From: Gautieria morchelliformis
Taxonomy: Eukaryota; Basidiomycota; Agaricomycetes; Gomphales; Gomphaceae
Assembly (NCBI GenBank): GCA_015179125.1
Contig: WHVA01000350.1
Span: forward strand, 59,692 to 123,691
Direction of reading: 5' to 3'
DNA: 64,000 nt
Part shown: positions 54,902 through 64,000 of the stretch, one piece after another
Numbering within the stretch: the first letter of the stretch is position 1
Layout of the letters: each line of letters starts with the position of its first letter
Program-made: the position numbers and the translations under genes
Notes under the pieces: generated by a model
The model's database searches: none
Seen by the model: only the letters and a program-made list of their open reading frames with translations
Told to the model about the DNA's origin: nothing

Positions 54902-55645
54902 ACTAGGTTATAACAAACACAAGTGACATTCAACATACGCAATTTGTGCTGCTTCACTGATTGGTTAATCTCAGTACTCTGTTCCTTCAAGGCTTTCAAT
55001 CCGTCCTGCACCTCCAGTATTGTTCCGGCGACCTCCCCAATGCACCGGTCGGCCCGTTCAATTGACTCTTTGATCCCGACACTCTGTCCCTTCAAGGCTT
55101 CCAAACCACCAAGCATCTCCAGCTTCACACTATCCAGGTGCAATTTCGCCTCATCAACTGACTGGATCATCTTAGCAGTCTTTTCATCCAAGGCTTTGAC
55201 ACCAGTATCAATCTCCAGGATCAAGTGTCTGTCAAAACAATTAGGATCAGGTCAACATATAGCAGGTGCAACGCACGTCTGATCTATGCCCATGGCATTC
55301 ATCAACAAGCCTTGGAGCTTGCCTATACCGTCGACAGTCTTATTAAACTCGGCCTCGTTTAGTGGCCACATCAATGCTTGCATGCCACCTTTGTGCCCAA
55401 GATGCTTTTCCAGCACGGCCAGGAAACTGTTCATATCGCCACGCAGCGCCGCCTGGATACTCTCCATGTTGCCATCCAGCACTATCTGGATACTCTCGAG
55501 ACTCTCCATGTTGTCATCTGTTGCCACCTCGAGACACCCCATCTCGATGCTCTCCACGTTCCCCTCTGATGCCACCTCGATAGTCCCCATCTCGTGACTC
55601 TCCGTCTCGCCACCCAACGCGGCCCGGAGACTCCTCATCTCACGA
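54902..55645 (-). CDS. Coiled-coil exons, possible N-terminal part of the NLR-like gene
   Basis: Exons 55645-55277 and 55228-54939 join in phase across a 48-base intron (GTGCGT donor, CTGATCC/TTTTGACAG end) and give about 220 residues. The first half has several repeats of an I-E-x-A/M-x-G-x-M-E-S pattern (GNVESIEMG, DNMESLESI, GNMESIQAAL). The second is helical and charged (VKALDEKTAKMIQSVDEAKL, GLEALKGQS, GLKALKEQS). A further GTATGT...CTAG intron (54938-54903) leads into the Copia remnant. Same strand and direction as the NACHT exons 10 kb away, with only transposons between, so they may have been one gene. No known domain recognised. Confidence 0.5.
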
Positions 55646-55723
55646 CTGCAATGATCAAGAAGATCATTTAAAGCTAACAAATGAGAGGGTGTCTCCAATC
55701 GGGAAGTCCCTCCTCTCTCATGG

Positions 55724-55752
55724 TTTTTTTTTTTTTCTTTTTTTTTTTTTTT
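55724..55752 (-). repeat. Poly(T) tract (poly(A) on minus)
   Basis: Twenty-nine bases, all T except one C. The lysine-rich N-terminus of the minus frame across it is an artefact of this tract. Confidence 0.9.
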
Positions 55753-56041
55753 GGATCCATTTTTATCCATTGAGCCATGCTCATGTAGGATAATACATGC
55801 AGTGTATCTAGGGATTGGCCGTTATCATGGTGACGAAACATAGGCCCTGAGGTGGGGTCCCAAGTCGGACTAACCCCCTTGAGAATTAGCTGTGGTAGCA
55901 TGGAAGTAAGTTAGTGGCTAAAATGGCGTGCGAGTATTGCCCGTAACATGGTTAGAAGTGCTTGTCATTGCTATCTACAAAAGTGAGCTTGGGCTGAGAT
56001 CTGAGGTAATGGAGGGCAGGCGCGCGGGTGCACGTAGGAGG
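55753..56041. other. Unassigned flank, possible promoter side of the coiled-coil exons
   Basis: No ORF or repeat recognised. Would be the upstream region of the minus-strand coiled-coil exons. Confidence 0.35.
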
Positions 56042-56721
56042 TGTTACGTATCGAGATTTCCACTAAGTCGGAACTGGAAAGGACAGCGGCTTCAACTTAT
56101 AGGTTGCGCCCCCAATGAACTATCGTCCTAAGTATTTCGGAACTGAGGCGGAAGTCGGAATGTACTGAGCCAAAGGTTTGGTCGGAACTTGAGTCGGAAC
56201 TGAGGCGGAAGGCGGAAGGCGGAGAGACTGAGATCTTGCTAGACTCGCTGTGCTAAGAACAGGAGATGGAGCGAAGGAAATCAAGTATCGAAGGTGATTA
56301 TCTGATTGCAGAATAACAGACATACATGAGGGGGTTTTATACAAAGCGCAGAACAACAAGTAATGGTATTGTACTAAGCAAATTCCGGAGGAAGCGGAAG
56401 TCGAGTACAATGTGTGGGAACTAACTATTGGGAACAATGGGACTACAAAGGGGGTTCAGGGTAAGGTAGAACAATGGCAAAGAACAAGGGGTCGGGAAAA
56501 CATATCTGACAACGAACTACAAGGGTGACCAGATATATGGTTTTGATGAACAATGAAGCGAGTCCGGTGGGTCCAAGTAATAGAGTCGAAAGAACAAGGG
56601 AAATGTACAATGGGCGGAATGTCGGAAATGTCGCAGGGGCGGAACGTGTGGCGGAACTATCGGAGGGGCGGAAGGAGTTGCGGAACTGAGGGTCGGAAGT
56701 CGGAAATGAATGGTCGTAACA
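56042..56721 (-). mobile_element. Solo LTR, family D, TSD GGAGG
   Basis: TGTTACGTATCG...GGTCGTAACA, 680 bp, flanked by GGAGG at 56037-56041 and 56722-56726. Minus-strand TATA (GTATAAAACCCCC) near 56340. Built from many repeats of GTCGGAACTGAGGCGGAAG-like words. Confidence 0.9.
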
Positions 56722-56903
56722 GGAGGCTAAGCCAGGACAGGGTGCATGCGTGCGGCAAGCAGGCAGGCGATGTGTGAGCGGGCGGCGTGTGAGCGGGCGG
56801 CATGCGAGCGGGCGGCACGGGGGTGCGTATGCGGGGGATCTTGTCTGTGGGTCCTGGTTCGTCTGGGACCCAGTGACCTGCATCAGAGGAGGTTAGTGCT
56901 AGC
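56722..56903. other. GC-rich stretch with a GAGCGGGCGGC tandem repeat
   Basis: Three to four copies of a GAGCGGGCGGC(R)YG unit at about 56775-56820, then a G-rich GGGTGTGGGGTGTG run (56908-56990) at the LINE 3' edge. No gene. Confidence 0.6.
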
Positions 56904-58030
56904 TCAAGGGGGGGGGAGGAGGGTGTGGGGTGTGGGGTGTGGATGTGGGGTGCGTGGGGGAGGGCGTGTGGACGTGGGGTGGAATCGCTTGGTCGCATGG
57001 ACGTAATCTAACATGTAATCTATACAGTCTGGATCAGAGAGAAGTTTGGCCAGGTCGAGGGCATCACGCCTCAATGTGTTGATCAGGGGTTGTCGGTGTC
57101 TCGCGTGTGCTACGCAGCTGAGGAGGAAATGTCGTACGGTTTCTTCCTTCTGGTGGCAGGAGGGGCACAGTGGCGTGCCCACTAGGCCCATTTTATATAG
57201 ATGTCGCTGCAACTGGGCATGGCCTGTTTGGAGCTGGAATAATATACTGGCTTGGCGGCATGGTAGTGTAGCTACTATTTTCCAGTAATCAGCAGACGGC
57301 ATTTTGGGGTCGATGGCTCTGATCCTGTGGAGTCTCGGAGAGTCAGCGAACAAGAAGGAGGTCTCACTTCTGAGCTGTTTGTTGTGGGCCATTTTAAGTG
57401 CGGATTTGCTGAGCGGGAGCGGAGAGCGGAGCAGGGCCAGGAGAGAGTTTTCGGGGCTGTTGCACCCTTGCGCTGCTCGTTTTGCCATCATGTCCGCTAC
57501 TTCATTGCCTCTGATACCCTTGTGTCCGGGTACCCAATCGACCTCTAGTGGTGCGCCTCGATGCTGTCTGGCTACTTCTTGCATTTGCTGGAGGAAGTAG
57601 TCTGCGAGGTGTTGTCCCGGTGCGCTCTTGAAGCTGCTCAGGCCTCCGATTGGTTGTCGATCGCGATCATGGCACCTTCCAGGTGGTTGAGCTCTTGTAG
57701 CATCGTTGCCGGTAGTATGAGGCCCACCAGCTCCGCCTCATATACAGTGTGCTGCGTGTCTGGCACCAGGAAATGCTGCAGCGACTTGCGCTGTATACCG
57801 TTGACATACAAGACAGCCGCTGCTCCTACCCCTCCATCTAGGCTGGAGTCGTCTGCGTAGAGCCTGAAGATGTTAGTAGCTGACTTGAGCTTATCGTACT
57901 CTATCGCCTGCTCCTCGTTCTCGGAGATTGTTGTGAGGACCGGTGGAAGCCACAGGGGTTCGTGGTGTGTCAGGTGGATCGTTTCTGCCATCCCAGGCTG
58001 TAGGTTGTGCGCGTGGAGAAGCTCGTGCAA
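56904..58030 (-). pseudogene. LINE-2 RNase H and C-terminal zinc finger
   Basis: First part: FRLYADDSSLDGGVGAAAVL and VYEAELVGLILPATML, then MIAIDNQSEA. After a frameshift near 57640-57590: VDWVPGHKGIRGNEVADMMA and CPSCHQKEETVRHFLLSC. Together these supply the RNase H D-E-D-D set and the C-terminal finger. The end runs into low-complexity Pro/His-rich reading. Confidence 0.85.
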
Positions 58031-58152
58031 AGGTGATCTGTGTTTCTTTACGTACCTGGTGGCCCTTCATAACCGGGCATGTAGGGGGTGGTCTGGCAGG
58101 AGTGTGAGCAGCCGGAGCGCTGCGCCATGTGTGTGCTTGTCGAGCCAGAGTT

Positions 58153-60190
58153 TCATTGGGAGCAGGTCTGCATGTGCGTCGAGGAGGTGGTAGTGGAGCA
58201 TAGAGTGCCTGTGATGTGGATTGATGGCATTCTCTGAACCCGCGCCAGTTTGCTTGCTGCTCCTACTGAACCCTTAGCCTTTCTATCGCCGGATTCTTTC
58301 CTCACTGGTGTGTACCACACATCCGCCACATACAACATTTTGGGGATTGCGATAGACAGATATAGCTGCCTCATGTTCTTGTGAGACATCCCCTTCATCG
58401 GCTTGGATAGTCGTCTAAATTGCATCACCCAGTCAGTACCCTTGGCGGCAGCATACGCTGTTTGCTCTCTGAACCATAGCTCCTGGTCAAGTATGATGCC
58501 TAGCAGCTTATGTGTGGGGGTTGGGGTGATAATGGTGCCACTAATGTCGATGGGATGGCGGTGGAGCGGCCTCGTCTTACCAGGGTGTGTAGGGTCTTTT
58601 TCCCGTTTCCTTGTGAAGTCGATGACTTGCATCTTGTCCATCTCGAACTGTGAGTTATGAGATCGTGACCAATCTTGCACTCCACCTTCCCTGTTCATCA
58701 TCCATTCAATTGTTGCATGTGTGTGAGTGAACGAGGGGCCCGCTGCCAGAAAGGTTACATCATTGATGAAGGCCGGTGCGATTTCATTTTGTTCACTCCG
58801 CGCCACCTCGATGAGTCCGGCGTTGTAGAAATGGTATAGGATAACTGATATGGGGTCTCCTTGGTCGCACCCATTGTCGATGCTGAGGGGGTCAGAGAGG
58901 AAGTCGTCAAATTGGATTCTGGTTTGTCGGCCCTGTAGCCTATTCCCGACCCATTTGGTGTACTGCGGGGGTACCCCTCTCATTCGCATGTCATGGATTA
59001 GCGTATCGACTGTGACACTTGGGAAGGCCCCTTTAACGTCTAAGAAGAGAGCGGAGACGACTTGCCCTTTCCTCCACTGTGATTTGATGTAGTCAACTGT
59101 CAGGTGGAGGGCGTCGGACGTGCTTCGCCCTGGTTGCCCCCTGAAGTTGGTGTCGGGCAGCATCTTCAATGCCTCTGCATGGTATGATAGCATTTCCGCT
59201 ACGCATCCGGACAATGGCTTTGCTAGGGTTTCCATTAGCGTAATAGGTCTGTAGGCCTTAGCTACCGTGTAGTCCGTTTTGCCGGGCTTCCTCAGTGCCG
59301 CAATGGTGGTGGTTTTCCATTCTTGTGGATATATGTCGAGGAGGAAGGTCACGCGGTACAGGCATCCTAGGTATGGGGTTAGTATGTTGGCGCACTGTGT
59401 GAGTACCGAGTTAGAAAGGCCGGATGGGCCTGGGGCCTTGTACAGGCCCATTCTCCCGATGATTCGGAAGACCTGTTGGTCAGAGATTGGCTCATACTCG
59501 AACGCAGGGGTGGGGTATTGGGTGACGTTCTCGTGCTGTGGTCGCGCCCCTTGTGATAGAAAGAAAGACTTGAACAGGAGCCTGCTTTTATCGTTGTTGT
59601 CAGTGACCTTGTTTGCTGCCCCAGTGTCCGTCGTGGTTGTGAGTGGTGGGATTCTGGTGCGGCCCCCATCAGTAGATGGGCCTGAGACGAGTCGACTCGC
59701 CGTCCACACTGTCTTCTTGTCGGCGTGTTCTAGCCAGTCAAACCAGAAGTCTTGCTTCGTGCTGCATATCTTATCGGTGTACTCATTGCGCGCATCGCAG
59801 TATTCTTGGTGGCTCGGGTGGAGTGGGTCGTGTCGCGCCCGGTTTGCGTGCCTTGCAGCTACCCGCATCTTGGCCCTGGCTATGCTGAGTTCCTTCGTCC
59901 ACCAACGTTTGGAATATGGGGATGGTTTGGTGTGTGGTACGAGTTCCTCAACCGTTGTGTTGATGGCCGTGGTGAGCTGCGTTAGCCTGTCCTCAAACTC
60001 CTCTAGGCTACTGATCTCAGAGGGGGGACTCCCCTCCTCCAGCCACCTTTGTAGGTGCTTGCGGTACTTCGTCCAGTCCACCTGGCGCCAATCCCTTCTC
60101 GCTGGCTCCTCAACTCTGGGTACCGACACATCGATGGTGCTGGAGATGGGGAAGTGGCCTGTGGTCTGGGTAAGCTGTACATCACGTGAA
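58153..60190 (-). pseudogene. LINE-2 reverse transcriptase with a mutated active site
   Basis: Starts with the endonuclease end (TGHFPISSTID), then a linker, then RT: YKAPGPSGLSN, KPGKTDYTVAKAYRPITL, SALFLDVKGAFPSV, QGDPIS. The catalytic box reads AFINDVTFLAAG, with Asn (AAT, 58762-58764) where the first catalytic Asp should be. Thumb: TPTHKLLGIILDQEL and MRQLYLSIAIPKMLY. A frameshift near 58235 separates it from RNase H. The frame is otherwise open for about 650 codons. Confidence 0.9.
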
Positions 60191-61445
60191 TGTCATGACG
60201 TGTTTATCTCCCATACTTAGAAGCTCAGTTTCCCTTATCTTTCACCCCACCTTCGTGTTCGTCCGATCACCATTGTTATGTTTGGCAACCAACTCTCGCT
60301 GTTCACACCAACTACTATAGCCGCGCCGTCAAAACGCACTATCAACGTCCTGAGACTGATTCGGCGGTCATCGCTGGGCCTACCACCTCCTCTACTCGAC
60401 CCTCTTCCGATGGTGTCCGAATAGTTGGGTTGTCATGACCGTGCATTTCCTGCACCGTGGTGTCCCCGTTTTTCCTTTCGCCACTCCTCCTCAGTGTTCG
60501 CTCGGCCTCTCCTCCCCTGTGTCACCTCTGTTCTACCTCCCTTGCATCTCGCCGAACGGCTATTCGCTGCTCGCATCATTCGCCAGCAGGCACACCATCA
60601 AAAATGATCGATACCATTCACCCGGCACGATGGTCCATCATTAACCCCATCGTCTTCTTAAATCCAACCCCATTGGGCTTTCGTATGGTCAGAGTATGTT
60701 CGCAGGACATTCCCCCCATAGGCCGTGCGGAATCAACCCAGTAGACCAAGAGTCCGTGCAGGGTAGCATGTACACGGGTCCCAAGACATAGTTTTGTCCA
60801 TAAGTGCCTTCGCCACCTCTACTCTCCGTCGTTTCATGTTTTCTCCCTTCTGACATTCTATTGTATGTTTATTTCATCTATGTTGTATCATGACTGCGCA
60901 CCCCTATCCAACCCTGACTCGTGACGGCCTCTTTCCTATTCGCTGATACCTTACGAGCATTCGATATAAGTAGTTTACATTCGCATGTACATTCCCCAGT
61001 TCAATTATCATACGTCGTCCATCTTGTGCAAACTTGACCTCGCTGTGATCATCGTCTTGAGCCTCTCCTTGAATATTTCTATCTTCAACCAGCCAAGGGC
61101 TTAGGCATCACTGGTGAGCTCTCATACTTCATCTTTGTTACCTTAGCCTTCGAACCACTTTCTGTGCTGTTGGCGAAGGGCTCCGAAGGAGCACCTTCGC
61201 CAGCGAAGGGACTATCGAAACTTAGACAGCCCTTCCACGACATCTTGCACATTACATCGTCAAGTGCTGCGAGCTGTTTCGCTACGACTGTAGACAGGGC
61301 GAGCCCCGTTCGGGCAACCTCTTTGTTTCGTGAACATTCATCGGTTCACTTATTCGCCAAACGGCATACTTATTCGCACAAGTTATTCAGGCATTCGTTG
61401 TGTTCACTAATACACGATATTAACGCCTAAAAACCAATCTTGACA
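60191..61445 (+). mobile_element. Solo LTR, family B, TSD GTGAA
   Basis: TGTCATGACGTG...AATCTTGACA, 1255 bp, GTGAA at 60186-60190 and 61446-61450. Inserted in the LINE endonuclease. Same extended 5' end as 36657-37930. Confidence 0.95.
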
Positions 61446-62956
61446 GTGAACAGGTCGAGTAGGTTAGATGTGCAGAATACGTTGTCTGGTCTGGTGAGGT
61501 TCTTGGTGTTGGACGCGCAGAGTGTCAGGATGTCCTTTGGTAGGGCCATCAGCATGTCGTGTTGGGCCAGCAGCTCTAGTAGTATTCGTGCCGCATCTAG
61601 ATTTGCTGCTGTGAATAGGTGTGAGTTTCATTCTTGTTATGAATACACAACTAAAGCTATGCCACCCAACATTCATCACTATAACACGCTGATATACTAT
61701 GAAAACATCGTCTCAACTCTATGGACAACTGTGGACCACTTTCCTTATTTGGACGTTGCAAGTCACACACATGCTACGACTTTGCCTGTCACACTGTCAC
61801 ACTGTGATGCCCAGCGTGCACACTGTGGCCGCACCAGCGCTTAACTGTCACGAACCAGTCACAACACACCTCAACATACACACACGCACTACCAAGCCCA
61901 CCAAGCACACATACAAATATCGCCGAACCACTAATATCATCACAGCACTGTGGACCAAGCCAAGCCAAGTATTTTCCCCACATGCCACGCGTTACGTGTG
62001 CACGTGATCCGATCAAGGGACGTGACACGCCGAGGTGACCCTGCACCCATTTGGACCATTTCTCCTATATTCTCTTCCATTCCCCCTTCCCCATTCACCA
62101 TTATATTCTACACACCATCACATTGCGCACATGTCACTCCTACTCCTAATACTCAAACCTATGCCAGTTGCCCCATATGACCTTTTTCTTGTTCCTATCT
62201 TGTAACACACCAAGAACGCCAAGTTCTTCTCTTGATAGTTAAATACTTGACATTGTACACTACATTCGATAGTGAAAACAGTTAATCACTCACTCCTTTT
62301 GCGCTCTATAGCTATTAGCTTCAGTCAGCACTGTTGTAAGACGCATATACCTTGTTATATGTGCAAACACCCTACTTTCTTAAGCACTTCTCGATTCGAC
62401 TCTTATTATGAGTTTGAATCATACTTCTACTAGCTATTTGCGACACCATAACTAACAAGAGTTCTTCATCCCAGAGTGGGTAGTGTCTGTTAAAGTCACC
62501 CATCCATAGCATGCTCGTCGTGTCGATCGTCCTCCTGCCTCTCCTGTCCCTCTGGATGGTGTCCTGGATGTGGTGCAGCGTGTCGGAGTGGCTGCCGTCA
62601 TTGTAGATGTTGAAAAGGGTTATGGGACCTGCGTTAGTGTGTATGATTACCGCTACTGTGTCCTGTGAGTTGATGTCCACTTGCTGCCACGCGCTGGACT
62701 GGATGTGCTTGTTGATGAAAGTGGCGGCCCTGGTCTTCTTAGGGTTATCTCGATGCACTGTTGGTGTTAGCGAGTACCACCTGTGATTAGTGCGGGTGTT
62801 TCCCAGGAAGTCGAAGTAAGGTTCTTGCAAAATTATGATGTCGTATATATTAGGGTCGACCGAGTTGATGAGGTCTTGCTTTGCCGCGTCGGATTTATTG
62901 AGGTTCTGTTGCCAGATGTTCAAGGTCGTGATTGCGTCTTTTGTTGTCTCACTCAT
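61446..62956 (-). pseudogene. LINE-2 apurinic-type endonuclease, split
   Basis: From ATG at 62956: NIWQQNLNKS, IIILQEPYFDF (catalytic Glu), LFNIYNDGS and MLWMGDFNRHYPLWDE. After the insertion: NSHLFTAANLDAARILLELL (61646-61570), LPKDILTLCAS and NLTRPDNVFC. After the LTR: DVQLTQTTGHFPI (catalytic His). All main endonuclease motifs are present, but the gene is cut twice, and one Arg-like position near the resumption reads TGA. Confidence 0.85.
61635..62457. mobile_element. Unclassified 823-bp insertion in the endonuclease
   Basis: TGTTATGAATAC...CATAACTAACA, so TG...CA ends with short inverted repeats (TGTTATG/CATAACTAACA). It splits a conserved endonuclease motif. The flanks (ATTCT and AGAGT) do not match, so the exact ends or the element type are unsure; a solo LTR is most likely. 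Confidence 0.55.
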
Positions 62957-63008
62957 GGTGGTGCGATGTGTCGGGGTGAGGGGGTCTAACGTTCTGGCGC
63001 CTCGTGAA

Positions 63009-64000
63009 GCGGAAAATGTACTTAACAGAACTGCAGCTCCAGGCTTCAGAGCTCTTGCACCTTGCGCGGACAGATTGTTCCGGCATGAGCTTACAATCCT
63101 AGACTCGGCTCTAACTGCTCACCCTGCTCAGTCTTTTGACAAAGGAGTGATAGGGTATCAGTTTGACAAAATCAGGTACCAGTATCTGGTTTCTACCTTG
63201 ACCAGAATTGCTGAACGAAGGCAAGGAACACTAGTTGCACTTTCATTACCGGCACCTAGAATTCCTACATTGCCACAGGAATGGTCCGATGATTCTATAT
63301 GGCGCTTACAAGACATTGAAATGCTCTGTGTCACCTTGCGTGAAGATGCAGAAAACTTCATAGCATTTTATTGGGATATTGTAGCAAAAGACAAAGGAAC
63401 ATACAGGCTCGCTTCCAAAGATAATATATCTTCGCCGGCTTTCCCTTCTGTCCCTAGCAATCCTAATGACATGGATATATTCTGCAAGAGGTATCATGCA
63501 GCTCATGAAGCATATTCAAGAAAATGCCTAGCCGATCAACTGTTTGATGGAGCTAAAACACATTCAGCTGTTGCTGAAAGCTCTATTACAAGAGAGTCTC
63601 CTCCGCACCTGGCTATGCCTACAGACCCTACTCGAGAGCAGATGAGAATACCTAGAACTTCCCAAACTACTATTCCAACAGTGGGATTTAGTACGGATAG
63701 TCCAGTAGACCATCAGCAGATCAAACGTAGACAGTCAGTAGCCTACAACAGAGGCCCTCGTCTTTCTTCGGTCATCACTTCACCTTACCATCAGAATCCA
63801 ACCAAGATTTCGAATTCTGAAGGGTTAGAAGAGATGTTTAATCCCTCTAAGCACACTAGAAGACAAACTATCTTCAGTGTACCAGAGACACCAACTCCTA
63901 TGGTTCCCACTCATTCTTATCCAGTTTCTAATCTCGAAGCAATTCCTAGAGACAAGAAACCTCCTGATGATGACAATAGTTCATCTGACTCTGACACTTC
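63009..64000 (+). CDS. Gypsy-type Gag, N-terminal part, continues beyond the window
   Basis: A frame of at least 330 codons is open to the window end; an in-frame ATG lies at 62955 but overlaps the LINE start. It reads LTILDSALTAHPAQSFDKGV, then WSDDSIWRLQDIEMLCVTLR, a long Ser/Thr/Pro-rich middle, and an acidic Ser/Asp stretch DDDNSSSDSDT at the edge. That acidic block precedes the Arg/Gly-rich and CCHC parts in many fungal Gypsy Gags. No Gag is left in Gypsy-1 or Gypsy-2, so this is a third element or the missing type. The LINE 5' end abuts it near 63000, so the true N-terminus may be lost. Confidence 0.65.

Larger units (their letters stand above)
56904..62956 (-). mobile_element. LINE-2 of this window: Tad1-like LINE with endonuclease, RT, RNase H
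   Basis: Minus-strand coding order: endonuclease (62956 to about 62460, 61634-61446, 60190 onward), RT (to 58153), RNase H and zinc finger (58030-56904). Split by a family-B LTR (60191-61445, TSD GTGAA) and an 823-bp insertion (61635-62457). It is more complete than LINE-1 of this window, and its RT motifs are related to but distinct from it. Confidence 0.88.

Noticed and set aside
55674..55770. Lysine-rich protein start (KKKKKEKKK)
   Set aside because: Translation of the poly(T) tract at 55724-55752; the real exon starts after the CAG at 55646.
35123..61430. Recurring 88-codon ORF beginning MLLAKGSEGAPSPAKG
   Set aside because: Present in nearly every family-A/B LTR, including solo ones, at the same position; its frame is lost in several copies. 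It is R-U5 sequence, not a gene.
61635..62457. Calling the 823-bp insertion a family-D or Copia LTR
   Set aside because: Ends resemble an LTR but match no other repeat here, and the flanks do not form a target duplication.
1..64000. tRNA, rRNA, CRISPR, prokaryotic operons
   Set aside because: No cloverleaf, rRNA core sequence or regularly spaced repeats seen; introns and element types are eukaryotic.

Overview
The window is a transposon-saturated stretch of fungal nuclear DNA. Introns are short (about 50-150 nt, GTNNGT donors, CTNAC-like branch points). The host-type genes are NACHT/ankyrin/WD40 proteins of a kind common in filamentous fungi. The elements are Ty3/Gypsy chromoviruses, Ty1/Copia elements, Tad1-like LINEs and a hAT-like foldback element. 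A mushroom-forming basidiomycete is my best guess for the host, but that is inference. I found no tRNA, rRNA, CRISPR or prokaryotic feature.

Layout. 1-7119: decayed Gypsy-1 (5' end outside the window) with an extra ORF after integrase. 7266-11297: ankyrin repeats spliced to a seven-blade Tup1-like WD40 domain, interrupted by a 1.5 kb solo LTR. 11298-13620: remnant of a self-priming Gypsy. 13844-23757: an old LTR-like repeat split by two young Copia elements. Copia-1 (14344-18849) has an intact 1340-codon gag-pol ORF; Copia-2 (18933-23698) has a frameshifted pol. Each has LTRs that read as identical. 23758-32190: a GC-rich island with unrecognised ORFs, a degraded PfkB/ketohexokinase-like gene, hairpins and a Copia RT fragment. 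32216-36452 (minus): a second ankyrin-Tup1-like copy, with one insertion at a splice donor and one inside an intron. 36657-43320: a LINE carrying nested solo LTRs and a hAT-like element. 43321-44645 (minus): NACHT exons. 44721-54880: a Copia LTR remnant containing a solo LTR, which contains Gypsy-2, whose 5' LTR contains another solo LTR. 54902-55645 (minus): coiled-coil exons. 56042-56721: solo LTR. 56904-62956 (minus): a second LINE with two insertions. 63009-64000: 5' part of a Gypsy gag running off the window.

The main result comes from splicing by eye. In both ankyrin copies the ankyrin frame ends in a double stop. A phase-0 intron over that stop joins it in frame to the conserved pre-propeller segment and all seven blades of a Tup1-like WD40 domain. 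Every one of the deduced junctions keeps frame in both copies. On the minus strand, NACHT exons lie upstream of the ankyrin exon, so the ancestral gene was probably NACHT-ankyrin-Tup1-like: an NLR-type receptor carrying a corepressor-derived propeller. Several exact target-site duplications (AACAT, ATGAC, TGGAC, GATAG, GCACT, AAGAT, GTGAA, GTTAC, GTCAC, GGGGG, GGAGG, CAGGGTTG) allow the insertions to be ordered in time.
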